NCBI RefSeq assembly: GCF_003425685.1
Contig: NZ_QJKM01000019.1
Coordinates: 37,696-101,695 of the forward strand
Source: Rhizobium terrae
GTDB lineage: Bacteria; Pseudomonadota; Alphaproteobacteria; Rhizobiales; Rhizobiaceae
DNA: 64,000 nucleotides
Reading direction: 5' to 3'
The notes under the pieces: generated by a model
Told to the model about the DNA's origin: nothing
Database searches by the model: none
What the model saw: the letters and a program-made list of their open reading frames with translations, nothing else
Made by a program: the position numbers and the translations under genes
In this document: one piece after another, positions 8,827 to 17,905 of the stretch
How the letters are laid out: each line of letters opens with the position of its first letter
Numbering within the stretch: the stretch's first letter is position 1

Positions 8827-9438
8827 TCAGGCGGCAAGACCGGCCGGCGTTTTGACGAAATCGACGAAGCCCGGAAGTTGCTCGACCCGGCGCAGCAGGG
8901 CATTCACGGACGGATAGGCGCTGAGGTCGACGTTGCCCTCTGGGGCCCGTGCGACATAGCTGTAGACCGCGACGTCGGCGATGGTCGGACGGTTGCCCAC
9001 CAGCCATTCGCGCCCTTGCAGATGGCTCTCGATCCGGCCAAGGATGGTATGTGCCCGGCCGATAACTTCTTCTGGGTTGAACTTGGCGCCGAAGACCGTC
9101 ACCAGACGCGCAGCTGCCGGACCGTAAGCAATTTCACCGGCTGCAACCGAGAGCCAGCGCTGAACGTCGGCGGCCCCTTTTGCATCTTCCGGGAGCCATT
9201 CCGTCTTGCCCGACTTCTTGGCGAGGTAGACCAGGATCGCGTTGGAATCGGAAATGAAGACATCGCCATCCGCCAGCACCGGGACCTGCCCGAAGGGGTT
9301 CATCTTAAGGAAGTCGGGCTGCTTGTGGGCGCCAGATTTCAGATCGACTTCGACCAGCTCGTGGGGGAGCCCGACCAGAGAAAGGAAGAGCCGGGCGCGG
9401 TGCGCGTGACCTGACAGCGGGTGGTGATAAAGTTTCAT
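8827..9438 (-). CDS. Glutathione S-transferase
   Basis: A 203-residue cytosolic glutathione transferase. The thioredoxin-like N-terminal domain reads MKLYHHPLSGHAHRARLFL with the conserved cis-Pro in GQVPVLADGD and the ISDSNAILVYLA stretch that binds the gamma-glutamyl part of glutathione. The all-helical C-terminal domain contains the N-capping motif PTIADVAVYSYVA. The start at 9438 has AGGAGCGATC upstream. It lies about 60 bases before the fused oxidoreductase on the same strand, so the two are probably co-transcribed. Together they suggest handling of electrophilic or oxidised compounds. Confidence 0.9.
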   Translation of the reverse strand: MKLYHHPLSGHAHRARLFLSLVGLPHELVEVDLKSGAHKQPDFLKMNPFGQVPVLADGDVFISDSNAILVYLAKKSGKTEWLPEDAKGAADVQRWLSVAAGEIAYGPAAARLVTVFGAKFNPEEVIGRAHTILGRIESHLQGREWLVGNRPTIADVAVYSYVARAPEGNVDLSAYPSVNALLRRVEQLPGFVDFVKTPAGLAA

Positions 9439-9628
9439 GTGATCGCTCCTGATTGAAGGCCGGGCTCGTTCCCGATCCGTGAACACAGGATGCAATGCGC
9501 AACCGCGCGGCTGAATACTCATGTTCGGCACTGGACTGTTACGCTGAGCGGAATAGTTCGGTAGCGCCAGGATGAAAGGTGAACTTCGCATCCATCCCGT
9601 CGGGCGATCTCCCAAGCTGAACAGCGGC

Positions 9629-10534
9629 TCACATCGTTCCGGTTGTCCGCAGTTCCTTTATCAAGTCGACGAGCTGGCGAAGCTTCGCCGGCAGATTGCG
9701 CCTTCCGGGGTAGTAGAGACATAAGCCGGGATAAGGCGGGGTCCAGTCAGCAAGAACCTGCTCCAGCTTACCGGCAGCAAGATCATCTTCGACCTGCCAC
9801 TCACTCAGGTAGGCTAGCCCCGCCCCCTCACGCGCGGCCCGGAGCATCAGATCGCTATCGTCGAGCACGAGCCTGCCGGGAACGTCGAGCGCGAAGCTCT
9901 CGCCTCGCCGCTCGAACTCCCAGCGATAGATGGTTCCGCTCGCCATTCGTGCACGAATGCACAAGTGGTTTTGGAGCTCTGCCGGGACCTCCGGCTTTCC
10001 ATAGCGGCGGAAGTAATCGGTCGACCCGACAATGGCCGGTCGGATGCTGTCGCCGATCGGGACGACCACCATGTCGGGAGAAACGGCTTCTCGGATCCTG
10101 ATCCCGGCGTCAAAACCCTTTGCGTTGACATCGACCAGCGCACCCTCCGTGACGATCTCCACCCCCATCTGCGGGTTCCGGCGCATGTACTCCAGGATCA
10201 GCGGCGTCAGGATCATACGAGTGGCGCCGATGGATGTATTGATCCGTAAAGTGCCTGTAGCTTCAGTCCGATGTTCATCGAGATGCTCGACGGCGTTGCG
10301 GATCGCCTCCAGCGCCGGGCCCACAGTTGCGACGAACTGCTCTCCCGCGGCTGACAGCACCACGCTACGGGTCGAGCGGTTGAACAGCCTGACGCCCATG
10401 CGGGACTCCAGCGTAGCGATCTGCTGGCTGAGCGATGACGACGAGATGCCGAGCTCGCGAGCCGCCGCGCGAAACCCGCCTTGTGAGGCGACGGCGAGGA
10501 CAGCCTCAAGTTCAGCAAGTGAGCCGCGCATCAT
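9629..10534 (-). CDS. LysR family transcriptional regulator
   Basis: A 301-residue LysR-type regulator. The helix-turn-helix is AVASQGGFRAAARELGISSSSLSQQIATLESRMGV with the usual RLFNRSTRSVVLS wing. The effector domain contains GTLRINTSIGATRMIL and DAGIRIREAV. The start at the first of two ATG codons (10,534) gives standard family length; longer readings upstream are not conserved. It is divergent from the aldehyde dehydrogenase at 10,631 across a gap of 96 bases, the classic layout for a LysR protein controlling its neighbour. Confidence 0.9.
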   Translation of the reverse strand: MMRGSLAELEAVLAVASQGGFRAAARELGISSSSLSQQIATLESRMGVRLFNRSTRSVVLSAAGEQFVATVGPALEAIRNAVEHLDEHRTEATGTLRINTSIGATRMILTPLILEYMRRNPQMGVEIVTEGALVDVNAKGFDAGIRIREAVSPDMVVVPIGDSIRPAIVGSTDYFRRYGKPEVPAELQNHLCIRARMASGTIYRWEFERRGESFALDVPGRLVLDDSDLMLRAAREGAGLAYLSEWQVEDDLAAGKLEQVLADWTPPYPGLCLYYPGRRNLPAKLRQLVDLIKELRTTGTM

Positions 10535-10630
10535 TGTCCGTAATCTCCTATCAGTCTGAGCATGTTTAACCAGCTTATCAGGACAGTGTCGAAGCGCCAG
10601 ATATGACGGAACAGCCAAAAGGAGTTTGAG

Positions 10631-12049
10631 ATGCGCATCATCGACAAGGTTTATATCGATGGAAGCTTCGTCACACCGAAGGGATCGGAGACCGCCGATC
10701 TCTACAATCCGTCGACAGAGGAGAAGATCGGCACAGTCAGGCTTGGCGGCATCGAAGATGCCCATGAGGCTATCGCCGCCGCGAAACGCGCCTTCCCGGC
10801 GTTCTCACGGACGACGAAGGCCGAGCGTGTCGAGATGCTTAAGCGTTTGAACGCAGCCGTCGCCGCGCGCGTCTCCGACCTGACGCAAGCGATGGCGCTC
10901 GAATATGGCGCTCCTCAGACCTTTACCCGGTTCGCTATTCCCCACGCTGCTTCAAGCTTTCTGACCATGGCGAAGGTTCTGGAGGACTATGACTTCGAGA
11001 GACAGATGGGCCGGGCCCGCGTCGTCATGCAGCCCTCCGGCGTTGCCGCCGCTATCACGCCGTGGAACAGCAATATCGGCTTCATCACCTCGAAGCTCGC
11101 AACCGCCATCGCCGCCGGCACGACCATCGTCATCAAGCCCAGCGAAATGAGCGCAACGCAGACACAGATCCTTACCGAGTGCCTTCATGAAGCGGGTTTA
11201 CCGAAGGGCGTGTTCAACATCGTCAACGGGTTTGGCAGCATTGTCGGCGCAGAGCTCAGCCGGCATCCGGATATCGCCAAGGTGACCTTCACGGGTTCCA
11301 CCGCGGTCGGCAGGGAGATCCTGCGCAGCGCGGCCGATACCTTCAAGCGCGTCACGCTTGAACTCGGCGGCAAGGGTCCGAACATCATTCTCGACGACGC
11401 CGATCTGGACGTTACAATACCCGCCGTCCTGCGGATGGGCTTTATCAACAGCGGCCAGGCCTGCATTGCCGGCACTCGTATTCTGGTACCGAGCCATCGG
11501 CTCGACGAGGTTCTGGCCAGGTTGAAACAGGAGATCGAGACATTCAAGATCGGCGCCCCCGACGATCCGGACGCAATGATCGGACCGATGGTTAGTCAAA
11601 AGCAGTACGACCGGGTCCAGTCCTATATCGAGCTGGGGACACGACAGGGCGCCTGCCTCCTGACGGGTGGTCTCGGACGGCCTGCCGGATTGGAGCGAGG
11701 CTGGTTCACGAAGCCAACCATATTCACTCACGTCAACAACCAGATGCGTATCGCGCGCGAGGAGATATTCGGGCCGGTCCTGTCGGTAATCAGTTATCGA
11801 GACGAGGACGAAGCCGTGTCCATCGCCAACGACACGCCGTATGGACTTCAGGCCTACCTGCATGGCACCGATGTCGCGCGCATGCAGGCGCTTGCGGATC
11901 GCCTGGAGTCCGGCCGCGTCGTCGTCAACGGCGCCCCCCATGAACCTCTCGCTCCTTTTGGTGGGTTCAAGCAGTCGGGTATCGGTCGCGAGTATGGCGT
12001 GTTCGGCCTCGAGGCGTTCCTGGAGCCGAAAGCCGTCATCGCCTCATAA
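10631..12049 (+). CDS. NAD(P)-dependent aldehyde dehydrogenase
   Basis: A 472-residue member of the aldehyde dehydrogenase superfamily, which oxidises aldehydes to acids with NAD(P)+. Present are the cofactor-binding text TPWNSNIGFITSKLATAIAA, the Rossmann turn FTGSTAVGREI, the catalytic base Glu244 in LELGGKGP, the catalytic Cys278 in NSGQACIAGT, and EEIFGPVLSVI near the end. AAAAGGAGTTTGAG precedes the ATG. The divergent LysR gene on the left is the probable regulator. The substrate is not predictable; length and residues are complete. Confidence 0.93.
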   Translation: MRIIDKVYIDGSFVTPKGSETADLYNPSTEEKIGTVRLGGIEDAHEAIAAAKRAFPAFSRTTKAERVEMLKRLNAAVAARVSDLTQAMALEYGAPQTFTRFAIPHAASSFLTMAKVLEDYDFERQMGRARVVMQPSGVAAAITPWNSNIGFITSKLATAIAAGTTIVIKPSEMSATQTQILTECLHEAGLPKGVFNIVNGFGSIVGAELSRHPDIAKVTFTGSTAVGREILRSAADTFKRVTLELGGKGPNIILDDADLDVTIPAVLRMGFINSGQACIAGTRILVPSHRLDEVLARLKQEIETFKIGAPDDPDAMIGPMVSQKQYDRVQSYIELGTRQGACLLTGGLGRPAGLERGWFTKPTIFTHVNNQMRIAREEIFGPVLSVISYRDEDEAVSIANDTPYGLQAYLHGTDVARMQALADRLESGRVVVNGAPHEPLAPFGGFKQSGIGREYGVFGLEAFLEPKAVIAS

Positions 12050-12069
12050 GCTAGCTTGATGGGATCGCA

Positions 12070-13065
12070 TCACGCGTTCTGGATTCGGAGGAGAATCTTA
12101 CCGACAGCTTTCCCGCTCTCCTGCAACTCGTGTGCCTCGGCCACTTCGTCAAGCGCATATGTCTTCGCGATCAGCGGAGCATATACCCCCGATGCGGCAC
12201 AGGCCGAAACCTCATCGGCTGCCTGCCTCATCGCGGATTCCGGCATGGTGTAGACATAGACGAAACGGAACGAGAAGCCGCCCAGCAGCGCCGGGAAGAA
12301 CGGAATCGTCAGCTTCGCATCTGGCGATTCCGTCGAATAGGCCGACACGACACCGTCGCGGGCGAGAGAGGCGATTGCTACGTCGATGTTGGCGGAGATA
12401 TCGACGTCTACGATGCGATCGACGCCATTGCCGCCGGTGGCTGATCGGACGGCCGCAGCGACATTTTCCTCGCGCCTGTTGACGACAAGATCGGCGCCCG
12501 CCGCACGCGCGACCTCCGCTTGCTGCTCACGGCTCACCGTCGCCGCCACCCATGCCCCCGCCCACTTCGCAAGAAGGATCGCTGCATTGCCGACGGCGCC
12601 TGCTCCTCCTTGGACGAGGACTCGCTTGCCGCGCAGGTCTCCGTCGGCGAAGAGGCAGCGATGCGCTGTCATCGCTGGAACGCCGAGCGCCGCTGCGATC
12701 TCGAAGGATGCGTTGTCGGCCAGCCTGACGGCCTGCACGGAGGGCACGACGACAAATTCCGCCGCAGTACCGAACGCACGACCCCATTGGCCCATGTAGA
12801 TCCAGACGCGCTCGCCGACGCGCGACAGATGCACGCCGGGACCGACGGCGTCGATGACGCCCGCGCCGTCCTGATGCGGCACGATCCGTGGAAACGGCAT
12901 GGCCTTGCCGCCAAATCCGGTTCTCGTCTTGATGTCGGAGGGATTGATGCCTGACGCGACCACCCTCACCCGGACCTCTCCCGCTCCCGGCTGCGGATCG
13001 GGGAGCTCGCCGACGGCGAGCACCTCCTTTGCAGGGCCTTGTCGGTCGTAGAAAGCAGCTCGCAT
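12070..13065 (-). CDS. Zinc-independent alcohol dehydrogenase / NADPH:quinone reductase
   Basis: A 331-residue medium-chain dehydrogenase/reductase of the quinone oxidoreductase type. The N-terminal GroES-like domain has GEVRVRVVASGINPSDIKTR, where Asn-Pro-Ser/Asp replaces the zinc ligand Cys. The Rossmann part reads VLVQGGAGAVGNAAILLAK. The C-terminal part ends KAVGKILLRI. No structural zinc Cys cluster is seen, which agrees with the quinone-reductase branch. The start at 13,065 is set by MRAAFYDRQGP. It is divergent from an HxlR regulator at 13,172, a pairing often seen with quinone or electrophile sensing. Confidence 0.88.
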   Translation of the reverse strand: MRAAFYDRQGPAKEVLAVGELPDPQPGAGEVRVRVVASGINPSDIKTRTGFGGKAMPFPRIVPHQDGAGVIDAVGPGVHLSRVGERVWIYMGQWGRAFGTAAEFVVVPSVQAVRLADNASFEIAAALGVPAMTAHRCLFADGDLRGKRVLVQGGAGAVGNAAILLAKWAGAWVAATVSREQQAEVARAAGADLVVNRREENVAAAVRSATGGNGVDRIVDVDISANIDVAIASLARDGVVSAYSTESPDAKLTIPFFPALLGGFSFRFVYVYTMPESAMRQAADEVSACAASGVYAPLIAKTYALDEVAEAHELQESGKAVGKILLRIQNA

Positions 13066-13171
13066 GACGCACCTCTGAATATACTGCTTCCAACTGACGC
13101 GACACAGGCGAACTTGCAAGTAGGCAACAATTTTGCCTATAGATATAGAAAATACACTATTGGAGCATGTA

Positions 13172-13495
13172 ATGACTTCTGGCCAGAAGTGCCCTGTCGA
13201 AACCACCGTCGACGTTACGGGGGGAAAATGGAAGCCAATGATCATTTACCGGCTGCTGGACGGGCCTCGACGGTTCGGCGAGTTGCGCCGGCTTGTCGGT
13301 GACCCGAGCCAGCGTTCGCTGACGATGCAGCTCCGCGAACTCGAAGCCGACGGGATCGTCGCCCGCGAAGTCTTCGCAGAGGTTCCGCCGCGCGTTGAAT
13401 ACTCTCTGACGCCCTTCGGGCAGACTCTGGCACCCGTGCTGATAGCCATGCGCGACTGGGGCGTCGCGTTCCAGGAGCGGCGCTCGGCCACGTAA
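13172..13495 (+). CDS. HxlR family transcriptional regulator
   Basis: A 107-residue winged-helix protein of the HxlR family. The diagnostic features are the single Cys near the N-terminus (QKCPVETT), then GGKWKPMIIYRLLDG, RFGELRRLVGDPSQRSLTMQLRELE and VPPRVEYSLTPFG. HxlR proteins such as YodB or HypR often sense quinones, aldehydes or oxidants through that Cys. GGAG at 13,162 supports the ATG at 13,172. It is divergent from the quinone reductase, which is its likely target. Confidence 0.9.
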   Translation: MTSGQKCPVETTVDVTGGKWKPMIIYRLLDGPRRFGELRRLVGDPSQRSLTMQLRELEADGIVAREVFAEVPPRVEYSLTPFGQTLAPVLIAMRDWGVAFQERRSAT

Positions 13496-13512
13496 TACTA
13501 GCCTTCGTTGCT

Positions 13513-14397
13513 CTAGCCAGCCACCGCGTTTGCGGAGAACCTCTCGACGAAGAAGTCGATCAGAACCCGGACCTTCCGCGACACGTGTGACCCAGGCGGG
13601 CGCACGATGTAGACCCCAATTTCTGGCAGGCTGTAGTCCGTCATGATCGGCACAAGGGTTCCGGCTTCCAGGTAATTCTGAGCGATCACCACGGGTAGCG
13701 CTGCCACGCCCAGCCCCGCCGCCGTCCCTTCGGCGATGCCCGCAGCGCTGTCGGCCTTGAACCGTCCCTGAGCGCTGACGACCACGGTCCGGGTGCCGTC
13801 GGAAACCCTCCAGCTTTCGGTCCCCTGCAAGATGGCCTGATGGTCGAGAAGATCTGACGGCTTCTGTGGAACGCCGTGGACACGCAGATACTCCGGGTTT
13901 GCAAAAAGGCCTGCCGCAAAGGTGCCAATCTTGCGCGCGGTCAGGTTCGAATCCTGCAGGTAGCCGACGCGGATGCCGCAGTCGAAGCCTTCCGCCACCA
14001 GATCGACGTAGCGGTCGCTGTAATGCGCGTGGAGCTGCAGGAGCGGATGCAGGCGGGCGAGCTCGGCCAGTGCCGGGGCGAAGTGCCCAGGACCGAAGGA
14101 CGAGGGGACCGCCACGCGAAGGCGTCCTCGCAGCTCTCCGGTTGGAAGCATCTCCTCGCGCGCCACGTCCATTTCAAGACACATGCGGGCGGCATGCTCG
14201 CGAAAGGTGGCGCCAGCTTCGGTGAGGGATGCGCCTCTGGTCGTCCGTGCCAGAAGCTGAACGCCAAGCTCGCTTTCAAGCCGGACAAGCCGCCGACTGA
14301 CGATCGACTTCGGCAGGCCGAGACGCCGGGCGGCCACCGTAATGCCACCGCCGTCCGCGACCTCCACGAAGGTCTGCATGTCCTCGAAGCTGATCAT
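13513..14397 (-). CDS. LysR family transcriptional regulator
   Basis: A 294-residue LysR-type regulator. Helix-turn-helix: FVEVADGGGITVAARRLGL then KSIVSRRLVRLESELGV, wing LLARTTRGASLTEAG. The effector domain includes CGIRVGYLQDSNLTARKIG. The ATG at 14,397 is preferred to an upstream TTG in the same frame. It is divergent from the isochorismatase gene at 14,535, with 137 bases between, so the isochorismatase-pirin pair is the probable target. Confidence 0.88.
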   Translation of the reverse strand: MISFEDMQTFVEVADGGGITVAARRLGLPKSIVSRRLVRLESELGVQLLARTTRGASLTEAGATFREHAARMCLEMDVAREEMLPTGELRGRLRVAVPSSFGPGHFAPALAELARLHPLLQLHAHYSDRYVDLVAEGFDCGIRVGYLQDSNLTARKIGTFAAGLFANPEYLRVHGVPQKPSDLLDHQAILQGTESWRVSDGTRTVVVSAQGRFKADSAAGIAEGTAAGLGVAALPVVIAQNYLEAGTLVPIMTDYSLPEIGVYIVRPPGSHVSRKVRVLIDFFVERFSANAVAG

Positions 14398-14534
14398 CCC
14401 AGTGTTCCATTTTTCGTTCGACAGAGTGGCCAATCATAGAGCTACCGTACCGCTGATCGCAACGCTAAATTCCAGTCATCGAGCGGATCGAAACGAGCTT
14501 CACCAACCCCGCCGACAGAAAAAGGAACACATCA

Positions 14535-15110
14535 ATGCATAAGGACGTATTTAACCCCGAGAATTCCGCAATGCTTCTGATCGATCACCAGATCGGCACC
14601 ATGGCCTGGACGCACTCGCATGACATCAACCTGGTCAAGCAGAACGCGCTGAAGCTTGCCCACATTGCCAAGGCCGCCAACATCCCGACGATCCTGACCT
14701 CCAGCATGGAAAACCAGATCCAGGGTCCGTTGCTGCCGGAACTCAAAGCCATCCTGCCCGAAGCGTTCGAAGCTCGGATCAAGCGCCCCGGCATCGTCAA
14801 CGCCATGCACCACGACGGCTTCAATCAGGCGGTCAAAGCGACCGGTCGCAAGAAGCTGTTCGTCGCCGGCGTGACGACCGAGATCTGTGTCACTTTTCCG
14901 GTCCTGCAGATGCTGGACGAAGGCTACGAGGTCCAGGTCTCGGCCGACGCATCCGCGTCCTACACCAAATACGGTGACGATATCGCCCTGCGCCGCATGG
15001 AGAAGGCCGGCGCGATCATCACCACCGTCGACCAGATCATTTCCGAGCTCGCCGTCGACTGGACGAGCCCGCTCGGTCAGAAGCTGGTCGGCATCCTGAA
15101 CTACCATTGA
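14535..15110 (+). CDS. Isochorismatase family cysteine hydrolase
   Basis: A 191-residue cysteine hydrolase of the isochorismatase/nicotinamidase superfamily. The catalytic triad is visible as Asp17 (LLIDHQIG), a Lys in the IKRPGIVNA stretch, and Cys118 in GVTTEICVTFP. Family members cleave isochorismate, nicotinamide or N-carbamoyl compounds; this YcaC-like branch has no firm substrate. AAAGGAACACATCA precedes the ATG. A pirin gene follows 60 bases later on the same strand, and a divergent LysR gene lies upstream. Confidence 0.88.
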   Translation: MHKDVFNPENSAMLLIDHQIGTMAWTHSHDINLVKQNALKLAHIAKAANIPTILTSSMENQIQGPLLPELKAILPEAFEARIKRPGIVNAMHHDGFNQAVKATGRKKLFVAGVTTEICVTFPVLQMLDEGYEVQVSADASASYTKYGDDIALRRMEKAGAIITTVDQIISELAVDWTSPLGQKLVGILNYH

Positions 15111-15128
15111 ACGCACATAGCCGTCTTC

Positions 15129-15152
15129 GGCGCGGGCGGGAGAGCCCGCGCC
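15129..15152 (+). terminator. Intercistronic GC-rich hairpin
   Basis: GGCGCGGGC (15,129-15,137) pairs perfectly with GCCCGCGCC (15,144-15,152) around a 6-base loop. It lies between the isochorismatase and pirin genes and is not followed by a T run. It may act as a processing or partial attenuation element, not as a strong intrinsic terminator. Confidence 0.5.
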
Positions 15153-15172
15153 CGGATGAAAGGAACAATATA

Positions 15173-15919
15173 ATGACCATCACCAAGATTCCCGCGGGCC
15201 AGATGCGCGGCGACTTCGCCCATGGCTTCGGCGTCGAGATCCTCTATCCCGGCCTGACGCTGACGTCGGACGACACCGGTATTGGCCCGATCGGCAGGAT
15301 CGACCGTGCCCAGGTTCAGCCGGGTCATCTCATCGGCATGCACCCGCACAAGGACGACGAAATCCTGACCTATATTCGTGGTGGCGAGATGCTCCATCGC
15401 GACACGGTCGGAAACGAGACGAAGCTCGACAAGACGCATTTCATGTTGATGAACGCCGGGCATACGTTTCAGCATGAAGAGCTGATGCTTGGTGACGACC
15501 CCGTGAAAGCACTGCAGATATTTCTGCGACCGAACGCCCCCGATCTGGAGCCGATGGTTCAGTTCCATGAGTTCACGGAGGAAGACAGCGTCGATCGCTG
15601 GCGGCTTATTGCCGGACTGAGCGGTGCACCGTTGAAGGTCAGATCTGACGTCCGCGTCTTTGACGCCCGTATTGCTGGAGGGGTCCATCTGCGGCTGCCG
15701 GCCAAGGAAGCTCGAAGAAACACCTTGCTTTACGTCTACAGTGGAAAGGTCTCCATCGCGGGCGAGTTGGTCTCTGAGGGAGAAAGCGCATTTACGTCCA
15801 ATGGCGATTTCGAAATCAGCGCGCTGTCGGCATCCGACGTCGTGCTGTTCTCGTTCGATCTTATGGCGGACGTCTATCGCGGCGGCATGTTCAGCGGGAA
15901 CCAAAGGCGGCCTGCCTAA
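15173..15919 (+). CDS. Pirin family protein
   Basis: A 248-residue bicupin of the pirin family. The N-terminal cupin holds the metal-binding set HPHKDDEILTYIRGGEMLHRD (His, His, Glu pattern) and MNAGHTFQHEE; the C-terminal cupin is shorter (LLYVYSGKVSIAGE). Bacterial pirins such as YhhW have quercetinase activity, while others modulate enzymes. AAAGGAACAATATA precedes the ATG at 15,173, and an earlier in-frame start overlaps the isochorismatase stop. It follows the isochorismatase gene and probably shares its transcript. Confidence 0.88.
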   Translation: MTITKIPAGQMRGDFAHGFGVEILYPGLTLTSDDTGIGPIGRIDRAQVQPGHLIGMHPHKDDEILTYIRGGEMLHRDTVGNETKLDKTHFMLMNAGHTFQHEELMLGDDPVKALQIFLRPNAPDLEPMVQFHEFTEEDSVDRWRLIAGLSGAPLKVRSDVRVFDARIAGGVHLRLPAKEARRNTLLYVYSGKVSIAGELVSEGESAFTSNGDFEISALSASDVVLFSFDLMADVYRGGMFSGNQRRPA

Positions 15920-16342
15920 GACTAAGAGCGCCTCAGTCACTGCTCACTGGCAGTCTTTGGCGTCGAACCTTCAACGAAGTTCGTGTGTGGGGTTTATGGA
16001 AGGCCTCGCATCAGCGGCTCGCGCCGCTCGGCATCCGTATCGAGAATGTCGCGCTACACACGCCTTGAGCGGAATCGAACCATCTGCCCACGCGTTGGTT
16101 CGTCAAGCGATAGAAAGTCCAATGGCTTCATGCAAGCGGAGCGTAGGCTGGAGCGTGACCGTTAATTATGGAACCGCTAATTCCAGCCGACCAAGGAACA
16201 TTATGGTGAGCACACACACCTGTCGCAGCCGCGCCATTAGCGATACAAACCGCGGCTGGTCGTCCACCAGCTGCGTCGTCTTGTTATGTCTTCTACACCA
16301 GCTGTCCAGTCCAATTTGAGCACTCCAGGACTTCGGCGGGCC
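15920..16342. other. Intergenic region, no gene supported
   Basis: About 420 bases between the convergent pirin and RidA genes. No frame carries family-like sequence. An 18-base segment at 16,064-16,081 (CTTGAGCGGAATCGAACC) is nearly identical to one at 35,677-35,694 and resembles a tRNA T-arm in reverse, but no tRNA fold can be drawn around it. Confidence 0.5.
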
Positions 16343-16759
16343 TCAACTACCGCTCTGTTGCAACGGGTGTGAAGGTGTAGCTGCCACAACTTTGATTTCC
16401 ACAAGAAGACCGGGATGGGCAAGTTCAGAGACGCCAATGCAAGTCCACGCGCATGTTCCGCGGGGGAAAATCCGGTCCTTTACCTTGCGAAAGGTATGCA
16501 TATGCTGCTGCAATCCGACATGATACGTAGTCATTTCGACAACATCTTCGAAGCTGCAACCTGCCGCCGACAAAACGGTAGCTAAGTTGTCGCAACACGC
16601 CTCGAATTGCTTCTCTGGGTCGTTGATGACATTCATGTTGGCATCACGTCCAACCTGCCCCGCGCAGAAAACCAGGTTTTCGACGCGTACTGCAGGGACA
16701 TAGCCTGCCCGCTCCACAATGGGCTTCATTGCCAGCGGCACGATAATTTTGCGATTCAC
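16343..16759 (-). CDS. RidA family (YjgF/YER057c/UK114) protein
   Basis: A 138-residue Rid-superfamily protein. The recognisable parts are LVFCAGQVGRD near residue 30-40, PEKQFEACCDNLATVLSAAG, and the closing LAHPGLLVEIKVVA. Archetypal RidA hydrolyses reactive 2-aminoacrylate and related enamines/imines to ketoacids; here the C-terminal motif is GLLVEI where RidA proper has an Arg-containing version, so a different Rid subgroup is likely. The GTG at 16,759 is chosen because AAAGGATCATTT precedes it. A LysE-type exporter lies upstream on the same strand. Confidence 0.85.
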   Translation of the reverse strand: MNRKIIVPLAMKPIVERAGYVPAVRVENLVFCAGQVGRDANMNVINDPEKQFEACCDNLATVLSAAGCSFEDVVEMTTYHVGLQQHMHTFRKVKDRIFPRGTCAWTCIGVSELAHPGLLVEIKVVAATPSHPLQQSGS

Positions 16760-16871
16760 AAATGATCCTTTCTTCGTCCGAATAGGCCGAGCCAAGTTAG
16801 CTAAGTGAATGCATTGACGCGAGGCGGTCGTTGTGTTGAAGCCGCGTTAGCCCCGGATTAGGTTGAGACGA

Positions 16872-17519
16872 TCAGGCAGGGCTCTTTGCCAATAACAAGC
16901 GACCGCCTAGCAAAATCAAAGCCGCTCCGGAGATCGTTTTGATCCTTCTGGCGATGTGCGGGCGATTGAGAAAACCAGTCACGCTGCCGACAAGGAGGAC
17001 AACTACGCCGTAAAAACCTACAGCGATCAGAGCATGTGTGAGTGCAAGCGCGGCGCCATTTGCAAGCACATCCTGTTGGTGGCCCTCCAAGAATTGGGGG
17101 AAGACTGCAACGTAAAAGATCGCCGGTTTGGGATTGAGGAAGTTGCTGAGATATCCGCGAACGAAGGCTTTCGGAGCTGTCAGGCTCATTGGAACCCGGC
17201 TTGGATTTATGACAGATGCATCCAGACCGCGCAGCGACAAGAGAGATTTAATCCCCAGCCAGATGAGATAGGCTGCGCCCAACAGTTTCATCACTGTGAA
17301 CAAGATTGCCGAAGCTGCGATCACCGCCCCCACTCCAACAAGTGCCAACGTGGCATGAGAAACGATGGCTGCGGCGAACCCCAATACCATCCCGAAGCCG
17401 GTCAGCTTCGTGTTGCTCGGCGAATTGGTTAGGAGCAAAGCAAGGTTGGGTCCCGGTGTCACCACGATCATGGTAACGATAGAGATAAATATGAAGTACT
17501 GATGCAGAGGGATGGACAT
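16872..17519 (-). CDS. LysE family amino-acid/metabolite exporter
   Basis: A 215-residue inner-membrane protein with about six hydrophobic segments. The family signature VTPGPNLALLL follows the first helix, and AAYLIWLGIKSLL and GYLSNFLNPKPAIFYVAVFPQF are typical of the LysE/RhtB family. These export amino acids or homoserine-lactone-like compounds; the substrate here is unknown. The ATG at 17,519 starts the conserved part. It precedes RidA on the same strand, a combination consistent with removal of amino-acid-derived intermediates. Confidence 0.88.
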   Translation of the reverse strand: MSIPLHQYFIFISIVTMIVVTPGPNLALLLTNSPSNTKLTGFGMVLGFAAAIVSHATLALVGVGAVIAASAILFTVMKLLGAAYLIWLGIKSLLSLRGLDASVINPSRVPMSLTAPKAFVRGYLSNFLNPKPAIFYVAVFPQFLEGHQQDVLANGAALALTHALIAVGFYGVVVLLVGSVTGFLNRPHIARRIKTISGAALILLGGRLLLAKSPA

Positions 17520-17905
17520 GGTAACGACCTTGCGGTTTGGGCACAATTAGAGCGTACTGCATCCGGCCGTTTTCCGGCCTGGATCATACGAAGGAGTTCG
17601 AGTCGAGACAGAGTTATCGGGCACAGTGCTCCCGGGCAACAGAGATGTAGAGCACCGTTTCAACGAGGCTGAAAAGTTGAGACATTCTACAATCATCGGA
17701 GTGCGCTCCTGCTGTACCTTCCATGGCGATCTGCATTGAAGGCCCGCGACGACACCAGGCTTTAAAGCGCGATGTTGGATCGCGGGACCCCTCTGATGAC
17801 AACGTTTGTCCTTGGTGCAGCGATCACGTCACTGCCAAGGCACGAGTCCAAACTCGCAAAACGTTGTAGCTAGTGAATTTGCAGAGTTACCGCGGTCCTT
17901 TTCTG
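17520..17905. other. Intergenic region, no gene supported
   Basis: About 385 bases between two minus-strand genes. Only short, non-family-like frames are present. It presumably holds the LysE promoter; nothing else was recognised. Confidence 0.45.

Noticed and set aside
17614..17802. 62-codon minus-strand frame
   Set aside because: No ribosome site, no family-like sequence, Arg/Ser-rich composition of non-coding DNA.
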